Assembly (NCBI GenBank): GCA_003220535.1
Contig: QHSU01000059.1
Location: 62,001 to 126,000 of the forward strand
DNA length: 64,000 nucleotides
Source of the DNA: Candidatus Rokuibacteriota bacterium
GTDB taxonomy: Bacteria; Methylomirabilota; Methylomirabilia; Rokubacteriales; CSP1-6
Direction: 5' to 3'
Shown here piece by piece: positions 34,308-41,766 of this stretch (within the stretch, counting starts at the first letter, position 1; each line of letters starts with the position of its first letter). Below the pieces are notes generated by a model. That model was not told where the DNA came from. It did no database searches and saw only the letters and a list, made by a program, of their open reading frames with translations. A program made the position numbers and the translations under genes.

Positions 34308-34778
34308 TCAAGCGATGCGGCGCTCGGAGCCCGACCGCGGGGCCGAACGGGGCGGCTTCACCCCCATGCTGTGGACAAAGACCAGCTCGCCGCCCAGCCA
34401 GCCGGCGAGGGCGAGAGCCACGAGCCCCGCGAGTGACACTCCGGCGGGAAGAAAGCCGACGGTTCCGCTCCATCGGAGCCAGAAGCTCGCCGCGAAGATT
34501 CCGACCGCGGTCAGGTTGGCTATCATGTGAAAGAAGCCGACCTTTCGCGCACGCGTGTCGGTGATCGACAGGTAGTCGATGAATCCGGGCACCGCGGCGA
34601 GGAGCGCGCCCACGATCCCGCCGCCGATTGCGTAGAATGCGACGTCCTTCCAGACCGCTCGGCCCCACCCGAAGTAGGCGATCAGGTCCGCGGCCACTGA
34701 AAACACCCAGAGACCGATGGGAACTCCCACGAGCATCGGATGGATGGGATGCCGCGCGACGCTGGCTGGTGTCGACAT
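34308..34778 (-). CDS. DUF2231 membrane protein
   Basis: A 156-aa four-helix membrane protein. The N-terminal ARHPIHPMLVGVPIGLWVFS with paired His residues is the DUF2231 signature, possibly a heme- or metal-contacting site. Helices lie at about 16-36, 45-66, 83-103 and 112-132. The charged tail is variable. Function unknown. Its upstream region contains copy 3 of the GGTAAG motif about 150 bases from the start. Confidence 0.85.
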   Translation of the reverse strand: MSTPASVARHPIHPMLVGVPIGLWVFSVAADLIAYFGWGRAVWKDVAFYAIGGGIVGALLAAVPGFIDYLSITDTRARKVGFFHMIANLTAVGIFAASFWLRWSGTVGFLPAGVSLAGLVALALAGWLGGELVFVHSMGVKPPRSAPRSGSERRIA

Positions 34779-34926
34779 TGTTCTCGTCCTCCCACGGCGT
34801 CAGGCGCGCCGCGTCGAAGCTTCCAGTGCAAGGAACCTGCCGACCAAAATGACTCGGTCGATGCTCGTCAACCGGTCGGAAAGGTGATCCAGCGGTTCCG
34901 AGGTCGCGAGAGATCGAGTCGCGTTG

Positions 34927-34946
34927 GGTAGGTCCTACCGGGTAAG
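34927..34946. promoter_or_regulatory. GGTAAG inverted-repeat motif, copy 3
   Basis: GGTAGGTCCTACCGGGTAAG contains GGTAGG-T-CCTACC, a perfect inverted repeat, followed by GGGTAAG. It lies upstream of the DUF2231 gene and just past the end of a pseudogene. Confidence 0.4.
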
Positions 34947-34961
34947 ACGGTCGAGCCCGCG

Positions 34962-35184
34962 TCAGCCGAGTCGGACGCGCACTCGATGGGTCGTCCCATC
35001 GTCGATCAAGGGCAAGCCCGCTTGCCCGATCGTGGCCTCCGTGCCGTCGATTTCCAGACGCGCGACCCCGCGGGTGACGCCGTGAGGGTTCTCGACGTGA
35101 AGCTCGTAGCGCGAGGAATGACAACGAAACGTGATCGAGAAGCCGCTCGATCCCCGCGCGATACATCCAACCCGCCGAGCCCGG
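34962..35184 (-). pseudogene. Remnant of cyclic beta-glucan synthase (NdvB/ChvB-like) C-terminus
   Basis: On the minus strand one frame gives PGSAGWMYRAGIERLL. A second frame then gives GFSITFRCHSSRYELHVENP and onward to LPLIDDGTTHRVRVRLG and a stop. These are the last roughly 80 residues of the GT84/GH94 cyclic beta-1,2-glucan synthases, whose full proteins exceed 2000 aa. The two parts join near 35140 with about 25 residues missing and a frame change. The rest of the gene is absent, so this is a 3' fossil. Confidence 0.65.
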
Positions 35185-35484
35185 TCAAGTCCGACGACTG
35201 CTGGATAATTTGAGGACGCTCCGATCCAGAACTCCCACTAAATCCGAGGCGCTAACGTATGCCCGCAAACACATAAAGCTTGCGGCCCCGTAAGCCGCCG
35301 ACGTCGGCCCGGTCATGATCGTGCCAGCGAGATCCGTAGCCCGGAACTCGCGGCTATCGTACATGCCGAAGACCTCGAATCCCGCCCAGAGTCGCGGCTC
35401 ACGGTACAGAAGATTTCGGAATGTACGGGTCATCATCACTCTTGCCTCGGGCGCGCGCGCTACTCTACGGTCGGGATCGGTCGC
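35185..35484. other. Non-coding gap inside decayed region
   Basis: 300 bases between two pseudogenes. An 84-codon open frame on the minus strand (starting MMMTRTFRNLLYREP) has no family I recognise and no clear ribosome site, so it is not called as a gene. No repeats or hairpins stood out. Confidence 0.4.
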
Positions 35485-35827
35485 TCAGCCGGAGACGGTA
35501 TGCCGCGCCTCTGCTCCATGCTGCTCGCCGGTCGCTTGGCGCACCGCATGGAAGAACGCTGCGACTTTGGCTTCATCGAGACGTCCCTCTGTGCGGACTG
35601 TCTGGATCGCTTCGGCGACGTTCTCGGGGCTCAGGCCGCCTGCGAGAGATAGATCGGAACGTTCACGGCCTCCCGAATGCGCCGACTGATCTGCCAGTCA
35701 TGATGTCGGCCGGTGCCCCCAGTTCCTTCACCGGCGCCCCCCGGTTCCCCGAATCGACGAGGATTCCGTCCACAAGCGGAGCAACTTGAACGGCCGCAGC
35801 GATTGCATTAGAGGCGTCCATGGGCAT
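35485..35827 (-). pseudogene. Decayed TrpF-like (phosphoribosylanthranilate isomerase family) gene
   Basis: Reading across frames on the minus strand: VAPLVDGILVDSGN, then GGTGRHHDWQISRRIREAV, then LAGGLSPENVAEAIQTVR and EGRLDEAKVAAFFHAVR. This is the C-terminal two-thirds of a TrpF-type barrel, including the phosphate-binding GGTGxxHDW and AGGLxPENV loops. Damage is one lost base in the G-run near 35718, one extra base near 35645, and an in-frame loss of about 11 residues near 35593 that removes the SGVE-type segment. The N-terminus is missing. No other trp gene is present. Confidence 0.65.
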
Positions 35828-36026
35828 TACCTCGCGGCGGAAAGCGATAAAGCGAGTCCTTCATAGCACAAGGTCGTTTAGTCGGTGTCTCGTCAACTTC
35901 AATACGACACGTGGCGCCCCACCAAGCCATTCTGCCCATTCGCGATAGGTGACACGAGCCGTTCTGCTCGCGCCAGCGCCGCTGACCCCGCAGGCTCCAA
36001 CGCCCTGTCGCCCGTGGCTACCCACC

Positions 36027-36158
36027 TCAGAGACACGCCCGCCGGCGTCGATCCAGTTCGATGCGCCTGAGAATCTTCCGAAAGAGGCGCCCCGTCAAGT
36101 GGCTCTCAGCCAGCTGGAGAACGAAGTATCGGGCATATCGGATGAGACGCCCGCCGGT
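36027..36158 (-). pseudogene. Transposase C-terminal fragment
   Basis: Forty-odd codons reading RRLIRYARYFVLQLAESH and LTGRLFRKILRRIEL, then a stop. The GRRxIRxARYFxLQLAE..LF..IL.RI layout matches the C-terminal tail of IS1380/IS4-like transposases as I remember them. The rest of the element is absent. The flanking 35828-36026 and 36159-36213 contain nothing else identifiable. Confidence 0.45.
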
Positions 36159-36213
36159 CATACAAGCAGCCGTTGCTGCAGGCTGCCCCGGGAGCGGTGG
36201 CGCCGCGCACCCG

Positions 36214-37212
36214 CTACAAGCCCAGCAGTGTCTCCAGGTTCTGCCAGAGGATCCTGTTCTTCTCCTCTTGAGTCAGGCTCCGAAGGCCTTGCACCCAGGC
36301 GACGGGCGAAGGGTGCCATGCGACGAACGGCCAGTCGCTGCCGAGGACGACGCGGTCGGCGCCCACGTGGTCGAGCAGGAAGCGAAGCCCCGCCTCGCTG
36401 TTGGTCACGCAGTCGTAGTGAAGACGGCGCAGGTAGGCGCTGGGCAACTTCTGAATATGCTGCCGAGCCTCGGAGCGGACCTGCCAGCCGTGGTCGAGGC
36501 GGCCCATTCCGAAGCAGGCCGGACCGCCGCCGTGCGCGATGCACACCTTGAGGTCGGGGCAGGCTTCGAGGATCCCGCCGAAGATGAGGGTGGCGACCAT
36601 CAGCGCGTCCTCCACGATGACGCCGACGCTGTTGGCCACGCCGAAGCGGTCCGGGCTCTTGAACAGCAGATTGTGCTGAGGCTGCGGGTGAAAGAACAGC
36701 ACGGCACCCATGCCCTCGGCGGCCTTGAAGAGAGGTCGGAACTGCGGCTCGTCCCAGGTGGCACCGTTCACCACCGTGTCGAGCTCGGCCCCCTTGAGGC
36801 CGAGGACGTTCACCGCGCGCTCCAGCTCGTCGATCGCCGTCCCGACGTCCCGCAGGGGCAGCGTGGCCAGGCCCGCGAATCGCCTGGGCCAGTGGCGCGT
36901 CATGGCGGCGATCTCGTCGTTGACGTCGCGGGCGAGCTGCAGCCCCTGCGCGGGCTCCAGGTGATAGCCGAAGAGCGGCGTGTGAATGGAGACCACGTGC
37001 ACGTCGACGCCTTGCAGGTCCATGTCTCGAAGCCGCTCTTCCGGGGTGAAGCGTAGCTTGGGCGTCGGGATACGACTCGGCCGTCCATTCGTCACGGTGG
37101 TGCCGAGGCCTTCGCCCGGCTCGTAGCGCGTCCCGTACCAGTCGCGCCCGGCGTCGACGGCTCGCCACATGCACTGCGGCATCAGATGGGCGTGGATGTC
37201 GATGCTACGCAC
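36214..37212 (-). CDS. Amidohydrolase family 2 (ACMSD-like)
   Basis: A 332-aa TIM-barrel hydrolase/decarboxylase. The HxH metal motif is at H7 and H9 (DIHAHLMP). Further ligands are the His in LFFHPQPQHN, the His in CIAHGGGPACFG and the Asp in VVLGSDWPF. All fit aminocarboxymuconate-semialdehyde decarboxylase and relatives. It borders the decayed region and is divergent from a sugar ABC importer. Unlike the family member at 22566 it has the classic HxH rather than DxH opening. Substrate unknown. Confidence 0.92.
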   Translation of the reverse strand: MRSIDIHAHLMPQCMWRAVDAGRDWYGTRYEPGEGLGTTVTNGRPSRIPTPKLRFTPEERLRDMDLQGVDVHVVSIHTPLFGYHLEPAQGLQLARDVNDEIAAMTRHWPRRFAGLATLPLRDVGTAIDELERAVNVLGLKGAELDTVVNGATWDEPQFRPLFKAAEGMGAVLFFHPQPQHNLLFKSPDRFGVANSVGVIVEDALMVATLIFGGILEACPDLKVCIAHGGGPACFGMGRLDHGWQVRSEARQHIQKLPSAYLRRLHYDCVTNSEAGLRFLLDHVGADRVVLGSDWPFVAWHPSPVAWVQGLRSLTQEEKNRILWQNLETLLGL

Positions 37213-37354
37213 GACGCGGCCTCCCTTTTTGCCTTGACACCTTCGCGACCTCGCTGCTAGACGTGGGCCACCGCTGCCCGGCCGCCATTGATCATAACCG
37301 CGCCTCGGCCGGCGGGGGGCCTGCAGCGCGCACTACGTACCAGAGGAGGCGTTC

Positions 37355-38653
37355 ATGAGGACGCTGGCAAAGAGGCTCGCCGTCCTGATCGCGCTGCTCA
37401 CCGTCGCCGTCGTGCCCGCGCTCGAGCCACCGGCCGCGGCGGGGAAGCTCGCCCTCTGGCGGCTCAAGACCTACATCCCGCCGGCGGACAAGATCCTCGA
37501 CGCCAACGCCCAGGACTGCGCGAAGAAGGCCGGCATCGAGCTCGCCATCCAGACCTACACCTTCGACGACATGTGGACGAAGTTCACGGCAGCCATCGAA
37601 TCCAAGACGCTGCCGGACATCGCGGAGCTCGACGCAGTCGGGCCGGCGCGCCTCGCGAACCTGGGACGGCTCGCCGACGTCTCGGACGTGGTGGCGGCCG
37701 CCACGAAGGAGCTCGGGCCGATCCTGCCCAACGCCGACGGCGCAGTGAAGTTCGGCGGCAAGTACTTCGCGGTGCCTCACTACGCGATCCCCCTCGTCCT
37801 CTTCTACCGGTCGGACATCCTCGCCAAGGTGGGCGCGGAGCCGCCGGATACGTGGGAGGACATCCAGCGCGTCTCCGAGAAGGTCAAGAAGGCCGGCGTG
37901 CAGGATTTTCCGAACGGCTTTCCGTGGAACCGGACGGGCGACGGTTACGACCCCGCCATGAGCCTCCTCTGGAGCTACGGCGCGGCGTGGGTCGACAAGA
38001 GCGGCAGGTTCACGGGCATCCCGAAGGCGCAGGGTCTCGAGGCGCTCCGGGTCGTGACGCGCGCCTACCTCGCCGACAAGACCTCGGCCTTCGACTATCT
38101 GTCGTGGTCGGGCGCGACCAACAACGAGGCCTTCATGGCCGGCAAGATCACGCTCACGCCGAACGGGCCGAGCATCCTCTTTCAGGAGGAGTCGACCCAG
38201 CACCCGCTCCTGAAGGACACGGCCATCAAGCTCATGCCGAAGGGCCCGGCCGGGCGCAACCTGGCGCTCACGTTCGTGATGAACTGGGCGGTGCCGACCG
38301 ACGGCAAGTCGCAGAAGGAGGCCAAGGCGCTCATCGGGTGCGTGATGACCCGTGAGAACTTCGTGAAGTATATGACGGGATCGTTCCGCCAGATGGTACC
38401 GCTCTTCGCCAAGGCGCTCGAAGACCCCTACTGGAACACGCCGACCGGGAAGATCGTCGTCGACACGGTGAAGCAGGGCCATCCGGTCGGCTGGCCGGGC
38501 CCGACGACCCCGGCGGCGGCCGAGGTGGTCTCCGGCAACGTGCTCACGGACATGATCACGCGCGTGATCGTCGACAAGGTGACGCCGGAGGCGGCCATCG
38601 AGGAGGCCAACAAGCGGATCAAGGAGATCTACGATCGGCTCCCGGTGAAGTGA
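37355..38653 (+). CDS. Sugar-type ABC transporter substrate-binding protein
   Basis: A 432-aa exported family 1 binding protein. The signal peptide ends PPAAAGK. The mature part has IELAIQTYTFDDMWTKF, LPDIAELDAVG, AVPHYAIPLVLFYRSD and WDxxG-like ligand loops. ATG 37355 has GGAGG nearby. Its stop overlaps the next start (GTGA), beginning a three-gene importer operon. It delivers a carbohydrate or polyol to the two permeases; the exact sugar is not predictable. Confidence 0.9.
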   Translation: MRTLAKRLAVLIALLTVAVVPALEPPAAAGKLALWRLKTYIPPADKILDANAQDCAKKAGIELAIQTYTFDDMWTKFTAAIESKTLPDIAELDAVGPARLANLGRLADVSDVVAAATKELGPILPNADGAVKFGGKYFAVPHYAIPLVLFYRSDILAKVGAEPPDTWEDIQRVSEKVKKAGVQDFPNGFPWNRTGDGYDPAMSLLWSYGAAWVDKSGRFTGIPKAQGLEALRVVTRAYLADKTSAFDYLSWSGATNNEAFMAGKITLTPNGPSILFQEESTQHPLLKDTAIKLMPKGPAGRNLALTFVMNWAVPTDGKSQKEAKALIGCVMTRENFVKYMTGSFRQMVPLFAKALEDPYWNTPTGKIVVDTVKQGHPVGWPGPTTPAAAEVVSGNVLTDMITRVIVDKVTPEAAIEEANKRIKEIYDRLPVK

Positions 38654-39534
38654 ATGTGCTGACCGATCGCCACCGGGAGCAACTGCTGGGCTACGCCCTC
38701 ATCGCCCCGGTGGCGATCTTCCTCAGCGGCCTCGTCGCCTATCCGTTCCTGTCCGCGATCTATCTGAGCCTCACCGAGAAGACCGTGGGCTATCCCGCGC
38801 ACTTCGTGGGGCTCAGAAACTACGGCGCGCTCCTCGAGAGCGGGCGCTTTCGCATCGTGGCGTGGAACAGCGCCGCCTTCACCGTCGGCTCGATCGTGGT
38901 GAAGCTCGTCGTGGGCATGGCCATGGCGCTGGCCCTGCACAGCGTCGTGCGCGGCAACCAGTTCATCCGGGGCATCCTGCTGCTGCCGTGGGTGATCCCC
39001 ACCGTGGTCATCGCGCTCACGTGGAAGTGGCTCATGGACCTGTTCCGCGGGCTCATCAACGTGGCGTTGATCGACGTCGGCGCCGTGACGAGCGGGGTGC
39101 ACTGGCTCGGCGACCCCACCCTGGCCATGGTGTCGGTCATCATCGCCAACGTCTGGCGAGGCTTCCCGTTCTTCGGCGTCTCTTTCCTGGCCGCCATGCA
39201 GACGGTGCCCCAGGACCTGTACGATGCCGCCGCCGTCGACGGCGCCGGGAGCTGGGAGAAGTTCTGGCGCATCACGCTGCCCAGCATCAAGGGCGTGGTC
39301 GCGGTGGTGACCCTGCTCAGCACCATCGTCACGCTGAACGACTTCAACATCGTCTACATCATGACGCGCGGCGGCCCCGGCGCGGCCACCCACATCTTCG
39401 CCACCTACAGCTACGAGTTGGGGATCATGTCGCAGCGCTGGGGACTGGCCATGGCCGCGTCAATGGCCTCGCTGCCGCTGGTGGCCCTGCTCATCGTGGC
39501 GGTCGTGCGCTATCTGCACCGGGAAGAGGAATGA
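38650..39534 (+). CDS. Sugar ABC transporter permease 1 (MalF-like)
   Basis: A 294-aa inner-membrane permease with six helices. The cytoplasmic EAA-type loop is present (PQDLYDAAAVDGAGSWEKFWRITLP), which docks the ATPase. The N-terminus HREQLLGYALIAPVAIFLSG is typical of MalF/UgpA-type permeases. The GTG start overlaps the binding-protein stop and the stop overlaps the next ATG, so all three genes are translationally linked. Confidence 0.93.
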   Translation: MNVLTDRHREQLLGYALIAPVAIFLSGLVAYPFLSAIYLSLTEKTVGYPAHFVGLRNYGALLESGRFRIVAWNSAAFTVGSIVVKLVVGMAMALALHSVVRGNQFIRGILLLPWVIPTVVIALTWKWLMDLFRGLINVALIDVGAVTSGVHWLGDPTLAMVSVIIANVWRGFPFFGVSFLAAMQTVPQDLYDAAAVDGAGSWEKFWRITLPSIKGVVAVVTLLSTIVTLNDFNIVYIMTRGGPGAATHIFATYSYELGIMSQRWGLAMAASMASLPLVALLIVAVVRYLHREEE

Positions 39535-40358
39535 CGATGCGGGGCGCCACGCTCGCGCGCTGGATCGTGCTCGCGGTCATCCTCGCCGTCGTCTTCGTGC
39601 CCATGTACTGGATCGTGGTGACCTCGTTCAAGACGGGGCGCCAGATCCTCCTCTCGGAGAGCGTCTACGTGCCGCGGCCGTTCACCCTCGACAACTACGT
39701 CTACCTCTTCGAGGAGAGCCGCTTCGCCCTGTGGATCCGCAACAGCGCGATCACCGCCACCGCGAGCACGCTGCTGTCGCTCTTCATCGGCACCGCCGGC
39801 GCCTACTCGCTCACACGGCTCTCGTTTCCGGGGCGCCGCACCTTCGGCGGGATCGTGCTCATCACGTACCTGGTGCCGCCCGGCCTCATGTTCATCCCGC
39901 TCTACCGGACCTTCATCGGGCTCGGCTACACGAATTCGCTCGGCACGCTGATCCTCGCGTACCCGACCTTCCTGGTCCCGTTCGTGACGTGGCTGCTCAT
40001 GGGGTTCTTCCGTTCGATCCCGCGCGAGCTGGAGGAGGCGGCGCTGGTCGACGGCGCCACGCGCGTGCAGGCGATGGTGCGGGTGGTCCTGCCGCTGGCG
40101 GCGCCGGGGCTGCTGGCGGCTGGCCTCTTCTGCTTCACACTGTCCTGGAACGAGTTCCTCTACGCGCTCATCTTCATCGCCGACGACAGCTTGAAGACGT
40201 TGCCCGTCGGTCTGTCGGAGTTCGTGGTCTCCGATTTCGCGTTCTGGGGCCAGCTGATGGCGGCGGCCGCGCTGGCCTCGTTGCCGGTGATCGTGGTCTA
40301 CATTTATCTGCACAAGTACATGGTGCAGGGGCTCACGGCGGGCGCGGTGAAGGGGTGA
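39531..40358 (+). CDS. Sugar ABC transporter permease 2 (MalG-like)
   Basis: A 275-aa permease from ATG 39531 (ATGA overlap), MTMRGATLARWIVLAVILAV. It has six helices, the MalG-type SVYVPRPFTLDNYVYLF entry and the EAA loop RELEEAALVDGATRVQAMVRVVLP. It pairs with the upstream permease. No ATPase gene follows; the next gene is a methyltransferase, so the importer must borrow an MsmX-like ATPase encoded elsewhere. Confidence 0.93.
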   Translation: MTMRGATLARWIVLAVILAVVFVPMYWIVVTSFKTGRQILLSESVYVPRPFTLDNYVYLFEESRFALWIRNSAITATASTLLSLFIGTAGAYSLTRLSFPGRRTFGGIVLITYLVPPGLMFIPLYRTFIGLGYTNSLGTLILAYPTFLVPFVTWLLMGFFRSIPRELEEAALVDGATRVQAMVRVVLPLAAPGLLAAGLFCFTLSWNEFLYALIFIADDSLKTLPVGLSEFVVSDFAFWGQLMAAAALASLPVIVVYIYLHKYMVQGLTAGAVKG

Positions 40359-40399
40359 GCGGAGAGCACGGCGGATGAAGGCCGGATAGCGGGGGAACG

Positions 40400-41086
40400 A
40401 TGAGCGAGACGACGACGGCGTACCAGGACTGGGACGCGCGCTGGCAGAGCGACGAGGGGCGCGCCGCATGGCTGACCCCCGATCCGAACGTGGACGTCTG
40501 GGCCCGGCGGATCCGAGCGCGAGGCGGGACGACGGCGCTCGACCTCGGCTGCGGCGTCGGCCGTCATACCGTGCTCCTGGCGCAGCTCGAGTATCGGACT
40601 GCCGGGCTCGACGCCAGCGAGACGGGGCTCGATCACACCCGCCGCGCGCTGGCGGGCCTCGGCCTCGGCGCCGATCTCCGCCGCGGCCACATGACCGCAT
40701 TGCCGTTCGCGGACGGTGTGTTCGACTATGTGCTCGCGCAGAACGTGATCTACCACGGCGACGGGCTCGCGGTGCGAAGCGTGCTCGCCGAGATCCGGCG
40801 CGTCCTCCACCCGCACGGAATCTTTCAGGGGACCATGCTGTCGAAGCGCAATGCCCGCTACGGCAAGGGCGACGAGATCGCGCCCGATACGTTCGTCGAT
40901 CGCGACGCTGGCGGTGACAAAGCGCACCCACACTTCTATTGCAGTGCCCTGGAGCTCGTCACCCTGTTCGACGGCTTCGAGGTCCTGGCACTCGAGGACC
41001 GCGAGCAGAAGGGGCCCGGCACGTGGCACTGGCACGTCGTGGCCGAGCTCGGGGCGAACGCCGAGGTGATGCGGAGGCATCCATGA
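40400..41086 (+). CDS. Class I SAM-dependent methyltransferase
   Basis: A 228-aa cytoplasmic methyltransferase with the SAM-binding motif ALDLGCGVGRHTVLLAQ (about 47-63), an acidic motif II (GLDAS), and the post-motif ADGVFDYVLAQNVIYH. The layout resembles TehB/UbiE-like small-molecule methyltransferases. It lies 41 bases after the sugar permease on the same strand and may be cotranscribed, though functionally unrelated. Substrate unknown. Confidence 0.9.
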   Translation: MSETTTAYQDWDARWQSDEGRAAWLTPDPNVDVWARRIRARGGTTALDLGCGVGRHTVLLAQLEYRTAGLDASETGLDHTRRALAGLGLGADLRRGHMTALPFADGVFDYVLAQNVIYHGDGLAVRSVLAEIRRVLHPHGIFQGTMLSKRNARYGKGDEIAPDTFVDRDAGGDKAHPHFYCSALELVTLFDGFEVLALEDREQKGPGTWHWHVVAELGANAEVMRRHP

Positions 41087-41190
41087 CGACGACGCGTCCG
41101 CCGCGCGGCCTTCGGAGCGCCGGCGCGATCGCGTAGATCCCCCCGCTCGACGACACAATCGTCGCCGCGGCGCGCTTCCACCGGCCGGTA

Positions 41191-41766
41191 GTGTCTGAGT
41201 TCGGCCGACACACAACCGCCCGCCCCATCGTTTTGGCTCGCCCGCACCTTAAAATGGTTATTGAACCAATGCATTTCTGGAAAGCGAGCCCGCCGGTGAG
41301 CGGCGGACGTCGGCAAACGAAGCTCGAGGTACTCGCTGTGAGCCTTGCAGTTCTGTTGGCCTCCGGCCCTGCCTGCTCAGCCTTCGGAGCGGCCGTGCTG
41401 TTCTCGACCCTGGCCAAAGGACTCCAGAGCGGCGTCCGTGAGCCGATTCAGCTCGTCATTCGCACCCGTGCCGAGTGGGCCGCCTTCTGGGCGAGGCATG
41501 CGCGGGGCTCGGCGGCGCCTCCGCCCGTGGATTTCTCGCGGGACATGGTCGTGGCGCTCTTCATGGGGGAACGGGGGACGGGCGGCTACGAGATCGAGAT
41601 CACGAGGGTCGAGCGGGTCGAGTCGGGCCTGGTCGTTCAGTATCGGCGCACGAGCCCCGATCCAGGCGCCATGCTCAGCCAGGCGCTCAGCCAACCCTTT
41701 CACCTGGTCAAGCTTCCCCGCAATGACGGGCCTGTCATCTTCGTCGCCGAGGGTTCGCCGCGATGA
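41191..41766 (+). CDS. PrcB-like protease-associated protein
   Basis: Up to 191 aa. The true start is uncertain (41191, or in-frame ATGs at 41254 and 41269); an exported-protein signal (LEVLAVSLAVLLASGPACSA) follows. The domain VIRTRAEWAAFWARHARG, DFSRDMVVALFMGERGTGGYEIEITRVE and the closing RNDGPVIFVAEG match the PrcB C-terminal family. In Treponema denticola, PrcB is a component of the dentilisin complex whose protease PrtP is a subtilisin. Here the stop overlaps the start of a subtilisin-like protease (ATGA), strongly suggesting a matching partnership. Confidence 0.8.
   Translation: MSEFGRHTTARPIVLARPHLKMVIEPMHFWKASPPVSGGRRQTKLEVLAVSLAVLLASGPACSAFGAAVLFSTLAKGLQSGVREPIQLVIRTRAEWAAFWARHARGSAAPPPVDFSRDMVVALFMGERGTGGYEIEITRVERVESGLVVQYRRTSPDPGAMLSQALSQPFHLVKLPRNDGPVIFVAEGSPR

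Noticed and set aside
35185-35439. 84-codon open frame on the minus strand between two pseudogenes
   Set aside because: No recognisable family, no clear ribosome site, and the surroundings are decayed; open frames of this size are common in high-GC DNA.
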